Shown: in pieces, positions 16,215 through 24,986 of the stretch
How positions within the stretch are numbered: position 1 is the first letter of the stretch
Layout of the letters: the number at the start of each line of letters is the position of its first letter
The notes under the pieces: model-generated
What the model saw: only the letters and a program-made list of their open reading frames with translations
Database searches by the model: none
What the model was told of the DNA's origin: nothing
Translations under genes and position numbers: made by a program
Source of the DNA: Halodesulfovibrio aestuarii
GTDB lineage: Bacteria; Desulfobacterota; Desulfovibrionia; Desulfovibrionales; Desulfovibrionaceae
Direction: 5' to 3' (one strand)
Assembly (NCBI RefSeq): GCF_050571805.1
Contig: NZ_CP192219.1
DNA: 64,000 nucleotides

Positions 16215-17900
16215 ATGAGTCAGAACGAGCCGGATAAGATTATTTATTCAATGGTTCGCGTGACAAAGCGTCACGGCCAGAAAGAGGTTCTTAAGAACAT
16301 TTCTCTTTCATATTTTTATGGTGCAAAAATTGGTGTACTGGGTCTTAACGGTTCCGGTAAATCTTCTCTTCTTAAAGTTCTTGCCGGGGTAGATTCAGCA
16401 TTTGAAGGAGAAACGCATGTTTCTCCCGGTTTTACTGTGGGCTATCTTGAACAGGAACCTCTGGTGGATGAAACACGTACTGTGCGTGAAGTCGTCGAAG
16501 AGGGTGTTGGTGATGTCATGTCTCTTATTAATGAGTTTAACGACATCAATGCTAAGTTTTCTGAACCTATGGAGCCAGAGGAAATGGATGCTCTTATTGA
16601 GCAGCAAGCTCAGGTTCAGGAGCAAATGGACGCGAAGGGCGCCTGGGATATTGATTCCCGTTTGCAAATGGCGATGGACGCCTTACGTTGTCCTCCTGCT
16701 GATACTCCGGTGAATGTAATCTCAGGTGGTGAGAAGCGTCGTGTAGCTTTATGTCGTCTGCTGTTGCAGAATCCGGATATTTTGCTTCTTGACGAACCTA
16801 CCAACCATCTTGATGCAGAGTCTGTTGCGTGGCTTGAACGTTACCTGCAGAACTTCCCGGGTACAGTTATCGCTGTAACACATGACCGTTACTTCCTTGA
16901 TAACGTTGCAGGCTGGATTCTGGAACTTGATCGTGGCCGTGGTATTCCTTGGAAAGGTAACTATTCCAGCTGGCTCGACCAGAAGCAGAAACGCCTTGCA
17001 CAGGAAGAAAGGAAAGAATCTGAGCGCCAGAAGACGTTGCAGCGGGAACTTGAATGGATCCGTATGTCTCCTAAGGGCCGTCATTCCAAATCAAAAGCCC
17101 GTATCAGTGCATACGAATCTCTTGTTTCTCATGAGTCGGAAGCACATGCTAAAGACCTTGAAATTTACATTCCACCGGGACCACGCCTCGGTAAGCAGGT
17201 TATCGAGATGAAGGGTGTAACAAAGTCCCTTGGCGATAAACTGCTTGTGGAAGACATGAACTGCATTATTCCGGCAGGTGCTATTGTTGGTATCATCGGG
17301 CCTAACGGCGCCGGTAAATCAACTACCTTTAAGATGCTTATTGGTGAGGAAAGCCCAGACTCCGGTGAGGTTGTAGTCGGCGAAACTGTTCAGTTTGCTC
17401 ATGTAGATCAGGGGCGTGATTCTCTTGAAGCTGGAAAAACTGTGTACGAAGTCATCTCGGGTGGTTACGAGACAGTAAAGCTTGGAACACAGGATGTTAA
17501 CGCGCGTGCATACTGTTCTCGTTTTGGTATTACGGGTGCAGATCAGCAGAAGAAAGTTGATGTCCTTTCAGGTGGTGAGCGTAACCGGGTGCACCTTGCT
17601 CAGATTCTTAAATCTGGTGCAAACGTAATCTTACTTGACGAACCTACAAACGATCTCGACGTAAATACCATGCGTGCGCTTGAGGAAGCTCTTGAGAACT
17701 TCGCAGGCTCTGTGCTGGTTATCTCTCATGACCGTTGGTTCCTTGACCGTCTTGCGACGCATATCCTTGCTTTTGAAGGCGATTCTCAGGTTGTCTTCTT
17801 TGACGGAAACTACACCGAATACGAAGCTGACCGCAAAAAGCGTCTTGGCAAAGATGCGGATCAACCTCATCGTATTAAATACCGTAAGCTTACTCGATAG
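16215..17900 (+). CDS. ettA: Energy-dependent translational throttle protein EttA (ABC-F)
   Basis: A soluble ABC-F ATPase with two nucleotide-binding domains and no membrane segments; EttA binds the ribosomal E site and gates the first elongation steps according to the ATP/ADP ratio. Domain 1 has Walker A GLNGSGKS, signature ISGGEKRR and Walker B LLLDEPTNHLD; domain 2 has GPNGAGKS, LSGGERNR and LLDEPTNDLD. The linker contains the ABC-F P-site tip region rich in K, R and E (about residues 255-300). The 561-residue length is close to E. coli EttA. AAGGTGG lies 5 bases before the ATG. A terminator follows directly. Confidence 0.95.
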   Translation: MSQNEPDKIIYSMVRVTKRHGQKEVLKNISLSYFYGAKIGVLGLNGSGKSSLLKVLAGVDSAFEGETHVSPGFTVGYLEQEPLVDETRTVREVVEEGVGDVMSLINEFNDINAKFSEPMEPEEMDALIEQQAQVQEQMDAKGAWDIDSRLQMAMDALRCPPADTPVNVISGGEKRRVALCRLLLQNPDILLLDEPTNHLDAESVAWLERYLQNFPGTVIAVTHDRYFLDNVAGWILELDRGRGIPWKGNYSSWLDQKQKRLAQEERKESERQKTLQRELEWIRMSPKGRHSKSKARISAYESLVSHESEAHAKDLEIYIPPGPRLGKQVIEMKGVTKSLGDKLLVEDMNCIIPAGAIVGIIGPNGAGKSTTFKMLIGEESPDSGEVVVGETVQFAHVDQGRDSLEAGKTVYEVISGGYETVKLGTQDVNARAYCSRFGITGADQQKKVDVLSGGERNRVHLAQILKSGANVILLDEPTNDLDVNTMRALEEALENFAGSVLVISHDRWFLDRLATHILAFEGDSQVVFFDGNYTEYEADRKKRLGKDADQPHRIKYRKLTR

Positions 17901-17938
17901 ATAGCAGACTTTTGTACACTTCGTGCAAAATGTTTTTT

Positions 17939-17967
17939 AAAGCGAACTCATTTGAGTTCGCTTTTTC
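17939..17967 (+). terminator. Terminator after ettA
   Basis: AGCGAACTC/GAGTTCGCT hairpin with a 4-base loop followed by TTTTTCTTT, about 40 bases past the ettA stop. Confidence 0.85.
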
Positions 17968-18070
17968 TTTGCTGATATACTGTTACGTCTCATCGTTTGT
18001 GCGCTAGCCCAACAGGGCTGTCTCGGCTACAGGAGTGAAAAGTTTTTCCGTTATCAGAGAAGAGTATAGC

Positions 18071-18108
18071 AAAAAAAAGCAGACTCATGTTTTGAGTCTG
18101 CTTTTTTT
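18071..18108. terminator. Bidirectional terminator after the BON lipoprotein gene
   Basis: AAGCAGACTCA pairs with TGAGTCTGCTT; A8 lies on the left and T7 on the right. The minus-strand copy ends directly at the stop of the BON-domain gene. Confidence 0.87.
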
Positions 18109-18109
18109 A

Positions 18110-18658
18110 CTATTGTACCTGAATGTATGAGGTAACGGATCTAACCTTGGGGACAGCTCTGGCGTGTTGAATGATTTTTTGTTTCTCTTTTGTTGTTCCT
18201 ACAATGCCTGTGAGGATAATGTTACATTGCACAACATCAGTAGAAACATTGGTTGACCAGATTTCTTTGTCGCCAATTAGTGCTTTTTTGAGTTGAGCAT
18301 TCATGGTCAGGTTGTCTGTTGTTCCACAAAAATCTTGTTCATTTTTGAGAAGCAGATATGGCACAACTTCTTGAACGCCTTTTGTGTTACGTGCCGTAGA
18401 AATAGCAGTATTGCGTTGTGCAAGGGAATCTACTTCTCCTACTAGATATACCTTTCCATTGAATGTGTTGACGGATACGTCAAGTGCACTGATTGTTTTA
18501 CTTTTTACCATTTTTTTGAGGATAGTGGTGGTGATAACAGTATCTGAATACTGCTCGCTGATATTGCGTTCATCAACAGCAGCGTTGTACACAGCACACC
18601 CTGACAGGGTGTAGCAAAGAGTAAGTACTACTGTAACGCAGAGTAGCTTCTTTAGCAT
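18110..18658 (-). CDS. BON-domain lipoprotein (DolP/OsmY-like)
   Basis: A 182-residue lipoprotein with lipobox LSGC (Cys21), followed by two BON domains: about residues 38-105 (containing ALDVSVNTFNGKVYLVGEV) and 110-180 (CNIILTGIVGTTKEKQKI). BON domains bind phospholipid surfaces, and two-BON lipoproteins such as DolP support outer-membrane integrity. It is on the same strand as rarA, 25 bases downstream of it, and ends in a bidirectional terminator. The localisation follows from the lipobox; the DolP-like role is by family. Confidence 0.88.
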   Translation of the reverse strand: MLKKLLCVTVVLTLCYTLSGCAVYNAAVDERNISEQYSDTVITTTILKKMVKSKTISALDVSVNTFNGKVYLVGEVDSLAQRNTAISTARNTKGVQEVVPYLLLKNEQDFCGTTDNLTMNAQLKKALIGDKEIWSTNVSTDVVQCNIILTGIVGTTKEKQKIIQHARAVPKVRSVTSYIQVQ

Positions 18659-18683
18659 ATGTCTCTCCTGATGCTATGGGGAA

Positions 18684-19898
18684 TTAACGGAAGCTTTTTC
18701 TGGCACGGGCAAGCCACGCAGTCAGGCGCGGTTCTACCCCTTGTTCTCGTTGCTGATAAAATTTGCGGCCTGCGAGATCGTCAGGAAGGTACTGCTGGGG
18801 AACATACCCTTCTGGATAATTGTGTGGGTACAGGTAGCCTTTTCCGTATCCCCACTCCTTCTGAAGTTTGGTAGAGGGGTTGCGTAAGTGCAGGGGCACA
18901 GGCTTGCGTCCATGTGTCCGTATCTCTTTTGCCGCGGCCAGATAGGCTGCATAGGCTGAATTACTTTTAGGAGCAAGAGCCAAATAGGTTGCAGTTTCGG
19001 CAAGCGGGATGAACCCTTCCGGCATACCTACAAACTCAACAGCTTGCTGACACGCAACGGCGAGCGGTAATGCGTTAGGGTCTGCAAGACCGACGTCCTC
19101 TGAGGCGGAAAGTATAAGCCTGCGACATACAAAACGAGGATCTTCTCCTCCTTCAAGCAGGCTTGCAAGGTAGTATAGGGCCGCATCAACATCACTGCCG
19201 CGGATAGCTTTAATCATAGCGGAGGCGAGCTCGTAGTGGCTGTCTCCGTTTTTGTCATGACGAGCAATAACGTCAGGGAGGGCTGCTTTTAACTGCTCCG
19301 GCTCTCTGGATTCGGGAGGAAGTAGAGCGATGTATTCCACAAGGTTTAGCATTGTGCGCGCATCACCATGAGCAATTCCTGCAACCATTTCGTAGACTGT
19401 TTCATCCAGTTCTACACCGCACGCCTCAGCACCTTTTTGAGCGAGTGCTTGAAGTGAAGTATTAGGCAGCGGTTTTAGTTTTAGGGTATGCAGTCTGGAT
19501 AGTAATTGCCTTGTGACGCTGAAAGAAGGGTTCTCAGTCGTCGTGGCTATGAGTGTGATTTCGCCTGACTCCAAAATGGGAAGAAAAAAGTCCTGTTGGG
19601 CTTTAGAAAATCTATGGAGTTCATCTAAGACAAGAACTTCTACACCCTTGAGAGATTTGCGAAGTTGGGTAAGACCGGCTTCCGGTGCGCTTACTCGTAG
19701 CCAATTTAATCCGGTATGCTTGGCAAGCAAAAGTGCAAGTGTTGATTTTCCGCATCCCGGAGGGCCGAATAATAGCAGGCTGGGTAGCCTGTTCGCTTTT
19801 GTCAGCGCAGTAATGCGCGCGGAAAGGTGTTCCTGTCCTGAAAATTCTTCAAAAGAATTTGGGCGAATTTTGTCTGCAAGAGGTTGTTTCGCCTCCAT
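18684..19898 (-). CDS. rarA: Replication-associated recombination protein A (RarA/MgsA)
   Basis: A clamp-loader-like AAA+ ATPase that acts at stalled replication forks. Of its 404 residues, the N-terminal part has Walker A GPPGCGKS, Walker B LVLDELHRF and sensor motif ATTENPSF; the C-terminal part has the RarA-specific region with YPHNYP...YLPDDL and a basic tail. The ATG at 19898 was chosen because AAGGAG lies 6 bases upstream; two earlier in-frame ATGs sit inside or before that site and the first overlaps the rsmE stop. The genes are therefore rsmE then rarA, 13 bases apart. Confidence 0.94.
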   Translation of the reverse strand: MEAKQPLADKIRPNSFEEFSGQEHLSARITALTKANRLPSLLLFGPPGCGKSTLALLLAKHTGLNWLRVSAPEAGLTQLRKSLKGVEVLVLDELHRFSKAQQDFFLPILESGEITLIATTTENPSFSVTRQLLSRLHTLKLKPLPNTSLQALAQKGAEACGVELDETVYEMVAGIAHGDARTMLNLVEYIALLPPESREPEQLKAALPDVIARHDKNGDSHYELASAMIKAIRGSDVDAALYYLASLLEGGEDPRFVCRRLILSASEDVGLADPNALPLAVACQQAVEFVGMPEGFIPLAETATYLALAPKSNSAYAAYLAAAKEIRTHGRKPVPLHLRNPSTKLQKEWGYGKGYLYPHNYPEGYVPQQYLPDDLAGRKFYQQREQGVEPRLTAWLARARKSFR

Positions 19899-19911
19899 AG
19901 ACATCTCCTTG

Positions 19912-20643
19912 CTAACGTGCAGCATTGTTTACTTCACCTTTCCACCATGCAAGACCGAGACACAGCAAGGCTGCTGTTTCCCAGCGCAAAATTCTTTTTC
20001 CAAGGCTTACCGGTTGCACGCCTTGTCCTTTGAAATATTCAGCTTCTGCATCGGAGAAGCCGCCTTCCGGGCCGATGATAAATAATGTTTTTCCAGAAAG
20101 ATCAAGTTGTTCTGAAGAAAGAACGTCAGACGGAGACTGACCTTCCCACAACATAAAAATATTGTCGAACTCTTCTGCGCGATTCATAACGCCTTTTGCG
20201 CCATCAGCAAACGTTTCGAGTTCAGGAATCCAAGGATTGTTGCATTGTTTGGCTCCAGCCAGCATTTGACCTTCCCAGCCTTCTTTCACCTCAACAGGGA
20301 CTTTGGATTGAGACCTGTCTGCCTGCCAGAACCATATTCCAGCGGCACCGAACTCTACAGCTTTTTCGAAAATCCAGCCGCGACGAACGGATTTGCCCCA
20401 ACCTATTGCAACATAGTGTTCTGCTTCTGGTTTCGGGTGCTGTATGACGTCCTGTTTTTCAATTGATACAGTATGCTTTGTCATATCACTAATGATAAAG
20501 GTGCCTTCACGCCCTTTGCCATCTAACAGACGAATACTGTCGCCTGTTCTCATGCGAAGTACTTTAATGGCGTGTTTTGCTTCTTGTCCTTCAAGCACGC
20601 AGTGCTCGTCCCATTTATCTGCTTCAAGAAAAAATGTTTTCAT
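19912..20643 (-). CDS. rsmE: 16S rRNA (uracil-1498-N3)-methyltransferase
   Basis: Methylates U1498 of 16S rRNA using S-adenosylmethionine. The 243-residue protein has an N-terminal PUA-like domain and a C-terminal SPOUT trefoil knot with the diagnostic IGPEGGFSDAEAEYF and LGKRILRWETAAL. It begins the short rsmE-rarA unit. Its start at 20643 is supported by conservation of MKTFFLEADKW-type N-termini in the family; no strong ribosome site is visible, only AATAAT-rich sequence. The gcvT terminator lies just upstream. Confidence 0.95.
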   Translation of the reverse strand: MKTFFLEADKWDEHCVLEGQEAKHAIKVLRMRTGDSIRLLDGKGREGTFIISDMTKHTVSIEKQDVIQHPKPEAEHYVAIGWGKSVRRGWIFEKAVEFGAAGIWFWQADRSQSKVPVEVKEGWEGQMLAGAKQCNNPWIPELETFADGAKGVMNRAEEFDNIFMLWEGQSPSDVLSSEQLDLSGKTLFIIGPEGGFSDAEAEYFKGQGVQPVSLGKRILRWETAALLCLGLAWWKGEVNNAAR

Positions 20644-20683
20644 GAATTATTATCTCATTATTGTGTGTAGTGCCAAAGGGAAT

Positions 20684-20714
20684 AAAAAAGGGAAGCCATA
20701 CGGCTTCCCTTTTA
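20684..20714 (-). terminator. Terminator after gcvT
   Basis: AAAGGGAAGCC/GGCTTCCCTTT hairpin with a 3-base loop, followed on the minus strand by a T6 run; 22 bases past the gcvT stop. Confidence 0.85.
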
Positions 20715-20735
20715 ATTTATTCACTTGGATGCAGC

Positions 20736-21824
20736 TTAGTCAACAAGCTTCATACGTGCTGTGCCACCTTTGTAGAATGGCAGCTCGGTTTTGGTTGCTT
20801 CAAGAGAGGTGCGAGCGCCTCTAACAAGGAATTTTTCGTTATCGGCAGCTTCAACTTTAACGTATGCTAATGCTACGGAGTGACCAACACTCGGGCAGTA
20901 AGAACCACTGGTAACATGGCCAACTTCTGTACCGTCTTCAAGAGTAACGGCATCGTGGTGGCGTGCAGACCGGCGACCCGGAATGGAAAGGGCAATAAGG
21001 AGTTCACTACCTTCACGATCTTTTCCCTTACCAATGTAGTCGGCTTCAGAACGGAGCATCCAGCCCATACCAGAAGCAGCAGGTGAATGGACTGTATCGA
21101 GATCCTGACCGTAGAGCGGAAGACCAACTTCAAGACGAAGCGTATCTCGTGCACCAAGGCCAGCTGGTTCAACTTCTTCCTGCGCCATGAGGGCTTCCCA
21201 AAGTGCGACTGCGTTTTCGGAAGGAAGGTAGAATTCGTAGCCGAGTTCTCCAGTGTAGCCGGTACGGCTGATAATGAGCGGCTGTCCGTTGAATTCTACG
21301 GTGCGGAAGTTGAAGTATTTGAGGTCACGCAAAGAACTGTCGAATATTTTTTCAAGCACTTCATAAGATTTTGGTCCCTGAAGGTCGATCTTCGCAGTCT
21401 GGTCAGACATATTCTCAAGCGTAAGGTGCTCTGGAAGGTGGTCTTTAATCCAGGAAAAGTCGCTTGCGATGCATGCAGCGTTAACTACAAGCATGTACTC
21501 GTCTTCTTCAAGACAGTACACAATAAGGTCGTCACGGATGCCGCCTTCTTTGTTCAACAAGAAACCGTAACCACATTTTCCGGGAGCAAGTTTGTCCAGA
21601 TTATGTGTAACAATTTTAGAGAGAGCTTCACGGGCGCCTTCGCCTACGAGACCAAATTCACCCATATGGCAGATGTCATAAATGGATGCCTGCTCACGGC
21701 AGTGAGTGTGCTCAGCGATGATGCCTGTGTACTGGATTGGCATTTCCCATCCGGCAAACGGAGCCATTTTGGCACCAGCTGCTTTATGCCAAGCGGTAAG
21801 TGGGGTTTGTAAAAGTTCAGACAC
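20736..21824 (-). CDS. gcvT: Glycine cleavage system aminomethyltransferase (T protein)
   Basis: Tetrahydrofolate-dependent T protein that releases ammonia and forms methylene-THF from the aminomethyl group on GcvH. The 362-residue protein has GWEMPIQY near residue 25, the central Asp in SFDRTGYTGELGYEF-type sequence (here SRTGYTGELGYEF), GLGARDTLRLEVGLPLYGQD and the C-terminal GHVTSGSYCPSVG barrel motif. The start is GTG at 21824, with GGGAGGA 6 bases before it; the nearby ATG is out of frame. gcvH and gcvP are not in the window and no glycine riboswitch is visible in the 49-base spacer upstream. Confidence 0.94.
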   Translation of the reverse strand: MSELLQTPLTAWHKAAGAKMAPFAGWEMPIQYTGIIAEHTHCREQASIYDICHMGEFGLVGEGAREALSKIVTHNLDKLAPGKCGYGFLLNKEGGIRDDLIVYCLEEDEYMLVVNAACIASDFSWIKDHLPEHLTLENMSDQTAKIDLQGPKSYEVLEKIFDSSLRDLKYFNFRTVEFNGQPLIISRTGYTGELGYEFYLPSENAVALWEALMAQEEVEPAGLGARDTLRLEVGLPLYGQDLDTVHSPAASGMGWMLRSEADYIGKGKDREGSELLIALSIPGRRSARHHDAVTLEDGTEVGHVTSGSYCPSVGHSVALAYVKVEAADNEKFLVRGARTSLEATKTELPFYKGGTARMKLVD

Positions 21825-21873
21825 AGCATGTCCTCCCGAATCTGGTTAAAGTGTTGTTGTTTTGTGGTTGTTA

Positions 21874-23607
21874 TTAAGGGCCGAAACCCTCAATAGATTT
21901 GTTTCGAGATTTGCGGATTGCTTTAATGTCGTCAAGCAGGGAGACCAGTTTGCCGTATTCTTTTTTTATGCTGAGTCCGTACTCAGAGAGGTCGTCATCA
22001 CGTTTCATGATGTAGTTTCGGCACAAATAACGATCATTTAAGATAGCCTCTGTGATGCTGATCATGGAAGCAACCAACTCATCGAAATATGTTGTAATAT
22101 CAAATTTTAATTCTTTTAGAATGTAAACGGCTTGTTGAACCATTTTGGCGTACGGGATTTTCTCGCCCTTGATTTTACGTTTTTTCAATCGTTCAAGAAC
22201 CATTAGTTTTCGGGCTTGCTGAATGTAGTTATAGCGAAGCTGTACGTCTAAATAGAGATTTTTGTGTCTTTCGAATGATTCTTCGTTGTCAGGATCAAGC
22301 AGATATCCATCAAGGATTTTTACGACATTTGCATAGAATTCATCGGAATAGCTGATGATGCGACGTTGGTGTTTCGATAACCACGAATATAAAAACTTGA
22401 GACGTTTCTCTTCAGTATCGGTGTTTTCAACGAGTTCTATCCGTTTATAGGTAATGTGCCCGATATACTCACCGCGTACGATATCGTTTAAACGCAGAAT
22501 CATGTTTGTTGTATCTTTAATGATATTAAGGTCATCAACGGAACGGCCAGTGATCGGGTGGATAACTTCCTGTTTTGCCACAGAAAGTGCACGCTCTTGT
22601 CGAACGTTTTCCGGGTTAAATTTATGCTGTGTATATGTAACGCGCAAAATTACAACATGACGTTTTCTGTCAACAAAGAAACCGCCTTCTTCGAGTTGGC
22701 GGATTACCTCAGACTGGTCTTCGTCAACCTGCACTAAAGCAATTTTTTCTACAGTAGGGTAGCGTCTTTTTTTTGTGGCAGAAGAAATAGTGGTGATAAC
22801 CCTGTCTGTCTGTCCCAGTACACGAACCATGAATTTTTCACCAGCCTTATGTAATCGGCGGGAGAATAAAGCGCTTGAGGTCCTGCGTTCGGAACAAATG
22901 GTGAAGCCGTAAAGCTCCATGAGATACTGATATACAAATAGCCTATTTTGCTCGTATTTCGTGTGGTTCCCAACTTCAAATTTTTTAGCTCGGAGTCCAA
23001 ACCGTTTGATCTCTGGATCAAGGTCAGAAGGGAAGGAGCCGTATACACCTGCTAAGTGGAAGAAGCCGGACGAATCGAGTGCGAGAACGTGCGCTCTGTC
23101 CATTTCAAGAATGTACGGGAGTAGCTGCGGATAGTAATCTAAGACAGAAGTGTCGACTTTGCCGAATTCTTGTTTAAACAACTCATGCAGTTTTCGGGGG
23201 ATACGGTTCTGAATTGTTTCAACATTTTGCTCAATAGTACAGTTTTCCAATGGGCAGGCGTAACCGTCGGCTTTAAACGTAACGTCCATTAGCGAGTGCA
23301 AAATATCAAATTGAAATATCTCTGAAAAATATTGTAGTTCACGCTCAAAGGCTACCAGCGAAAAGCCAGGCAGGTCTTTGTATTCAAAAAAATCGCTTTC
23401 GAATGAAGGGAGCAGTTCTCCGCGCTCAACAAGGGGATAGTCGGCATTTTCAAAAAAAGGTCGCAACAGACATTGTGTAATCTGTACGGCATCAAGAAAA
23501 GTTTTAAGCTCCGAAAGAGTAGTGATGCTTATAGGTTCACTAAATGAAAAAGTGTCTTTCCATGGTAACCCGCATTCGCGGAAGGCATTTTTCCAGAGTT
23601 TTTGCAT
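21874..23607 (-). CDS. 577-residue protein of unknown function
   Basis: I do not recognise this protein. It appears soluble, with no signal peptide or clear membrane segment, is rich in charged and aromatic residues and has a strongly basic stretch KRKIKGEKIP at about residue 490. The ordered alternation of hydrophobic residues and a C-terminal helical part (about 420-577) argue that it is real. A segment at about 330-345 (HVVILRVTYTQHKFNP) sits in a beta-rich middle. No nucleotide-binding, helix-turn-helix or metal motif stands out. It lies 49 bases upstream of gcvT on the same strand and may be cotranscribed, but nothing suggests a shared role. Confidence 0.75.
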   Translation of the reverse strand: MQKLWKNAFRECGLPWKDTFSFSEPISITTLSELKTFLDAVQITQCLLRPFFENADYPLVERGELLPSFESDFFEYKDLPGFSLVAFERELQYFSEIFQFDILHSLMDVTFKADGYACPLENCTIEQNVETIQNRIPRKLHELFKQEFGKVDTSVLDYYPQLLPYILEMDRAHVLALDSSGFFHLAGVYGSFPSDLDPEIKRFGLRAKKFEVGNHTKYEQNRLFVYQYLMELYGFTICSERRTSSALFSRRLHKAGEKFMVRVLGQTDRVITTISSATKKRRYPTVEKIALVQVDEDQSEVIRQLEEGGFFVDRKRHVVILRVTYTQHKFNPENVRQERALSVAKQEVIHPITGRSVDDLNIIKDTTNMILRLNDIVRGEYIGHITYKRIELVENTDTEEKRLKFLYSWLSKHQRRIISYSDEFYANVVKILDGYLLDPDNEESFERHKNLYLDVQLRYNYIQQARKLMVLERLKKRKIKGEKIPYAKMVQQAVYILKELKFDITTYFDELVASMISITEAILNDRYLCRNYIMKRDDDLSEYGLSIKKEYGKLVSLLDDIKAIRKSRNKSIEGFGP

Positions 23608-23930
23608 TGGCAGTTGGCTGGCTATTGTTAAAAGAGGTAAAATAAAAGTGCTAGCAAGAGCCCTATGTGCTTGGTAACCATCGCATACTATTTTTTTTTC
23701 TAAAAAAACTCTAGCATTTCATAGAAAAAAACCTGTACTCTCATTGCTTGGCGTCCTATTAAAAAAATGATAATAAATTCTGAGGGCTTCATCTTTATAA
23801 AGATCCATAAGGGCTAGCCGTAAAGATGTCGCCTGATTTACTGTATACGCAATATCCGTTATAGAGTGTTGCGCTGCAAGGTTTTACTTTGTGTTTGCGC
23901 AAATCATAATATTTTACTGGGTTATATTGG
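23608..23930. other. 323-base divergent spacer
   Basis: Very AT-rich, with poly-T and poly-A runs, between the 577-aa gene and the GAF gene. A perfect 14-base palindrome ATCTTTATAAAGAT lies at 23791-23804. No gene is supported. Confidence 0.4.
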
Positions 23931-24986
23931 ATGAATACAACCGCTTGTTATGAAAGAATTTTAGGCATTATTTGTAGTGTCTTCGACGCATACTCTGCCG
24001 TGCTGATTATGCCGGATCGCTCCGGTAATCACTTCTCTGTGGCCAGCAGTTTTAGTCTTGGTGATATGGTAAATAAGAAAGAGACGTTCTCTGCTGGAAC
24101 TGGGAAAGGCCTCGTTGGGTGGATCATTAGCAATGAAGCACCAATGCTGGTTAACGACTTTGATACCAGACAATACAACTTGGGGTATTATGCGCAGAAT
24201 GAAGAAACTAAAATTAAGGCCTTTATGGGGGTGCCTCTTAAAAATGGTGCCGGGGTGTTGTGTTTAGACAGTAAAAGACAGTATTCATTTTCGAGTAAGG
24301 ATCAGAAAATTCTACAACTGTTCGGGGAACTAGTGTACGAGGTGCATTCCCGTTCTTTTGTTGTTGAAGAGCAGGTTAATTTGTCGCAGCAATACCATTG
24401 TTTGCAGGTTATTTATTCATTGCGTAATCACTTGAAAAAATGGGACTCTTTTTTGTCTAAGTTCTTAGTCCTTCTTTCAGACACCTCGCATTTTGAATAT
24501 TGTAGTTTGGCAACACGGGATGAGGGCGGTCAAAATTATCATATTGAAGGTGAAAATTATCAACTGCTACAGGGTGAAGTGGAAGAGATTCCATACGGTA
24601 GCGGATTGGTTGGATGGGTGTTTAAAAATAGCACGCCTTTCTTTGTGGAAGGCGGCAAAGCTGCAAGTCAAACTTCTCCATTATATGGCAAGAAAAAGGG
24701 TGTGCCCCAGTTTGTCAGCGTGATATGTATTCCGCTGGAAATAGGTGGTATGACTCGAGGTGTTTTAACGCTTGCGAGTGAAACGTCTAAAGTGATCCCT
24801 GAGGAGCTTAAGACGTTTTGCCAGATGGCTTCAGAGCATCTTTCATTATTTTTGGAGAATTTGTATCTACGCAGCAAACTGTATGAGGCGCATCGACAGG
24901 TTGATGACCTGCAGCGCGCTGCAGCTTACGAACATGAGAATGAAGCTCTTTTTTCATTTTCATCTAAGACCCAAGAGAGCGAATAA
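23931..24986 (+). CDS. Tandem GAF-domain protein
   Basis: A 351-residue cytosolic protein with two GAF domains (about residues 10-140 and 165-315; each contains a G-x-GLVGWI/V-F/S motif and a run like GVPLKNGAGVLCLDS or CIPLEIGGMTRGVLTLAS) and a C-terminal coiled coil (about 315-345). It has no kinase, cyclase or DNA-binding output domain, so it may act as a small-molecule sensor through protein contact. Its stop codon touches the mreB start (TAA immediately followed by ATG), which predicts translational coupling. Linkage to mreB suggests, but does not show, a role in cell-shape control. Confidence 0.87.
   Translation: MNTTACYERILGIICSVFDAYSAVLIMPDRSGNHFSVASSFSLGDMVNKKETFSAGTGKGLVGWIISNEAPMLVNDFDTRQYNLGYYAQNEETKIKAFMGVPLKNGAGVLCLDSKRQYSFSSKDQKILQLFGELVYEVHSRSFVVEEQVNLSQQYHCLQVIYSLRNHLKKWDSFLSKFLVLLSDTSHFEYCSLATRDEGGQNYHIEGENYQLLQGEVEEIPYGSGLVGWVFKNSTPFFVEGGKAASQTSPLYGKKKGVPQFVSVICIPLEIGGMTRGVLTLASETSKVIPEELKTFCQMASEHLSLFLENLYLRSKLYEAHRQVDDLQRAAAYEHENEALFSFSSKTQESE

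Noticed and set aside
21825..21873. Glycine riboswitch upstream of gcvT
   Set aside because: The 49-base gap is too short and shows no such structure.
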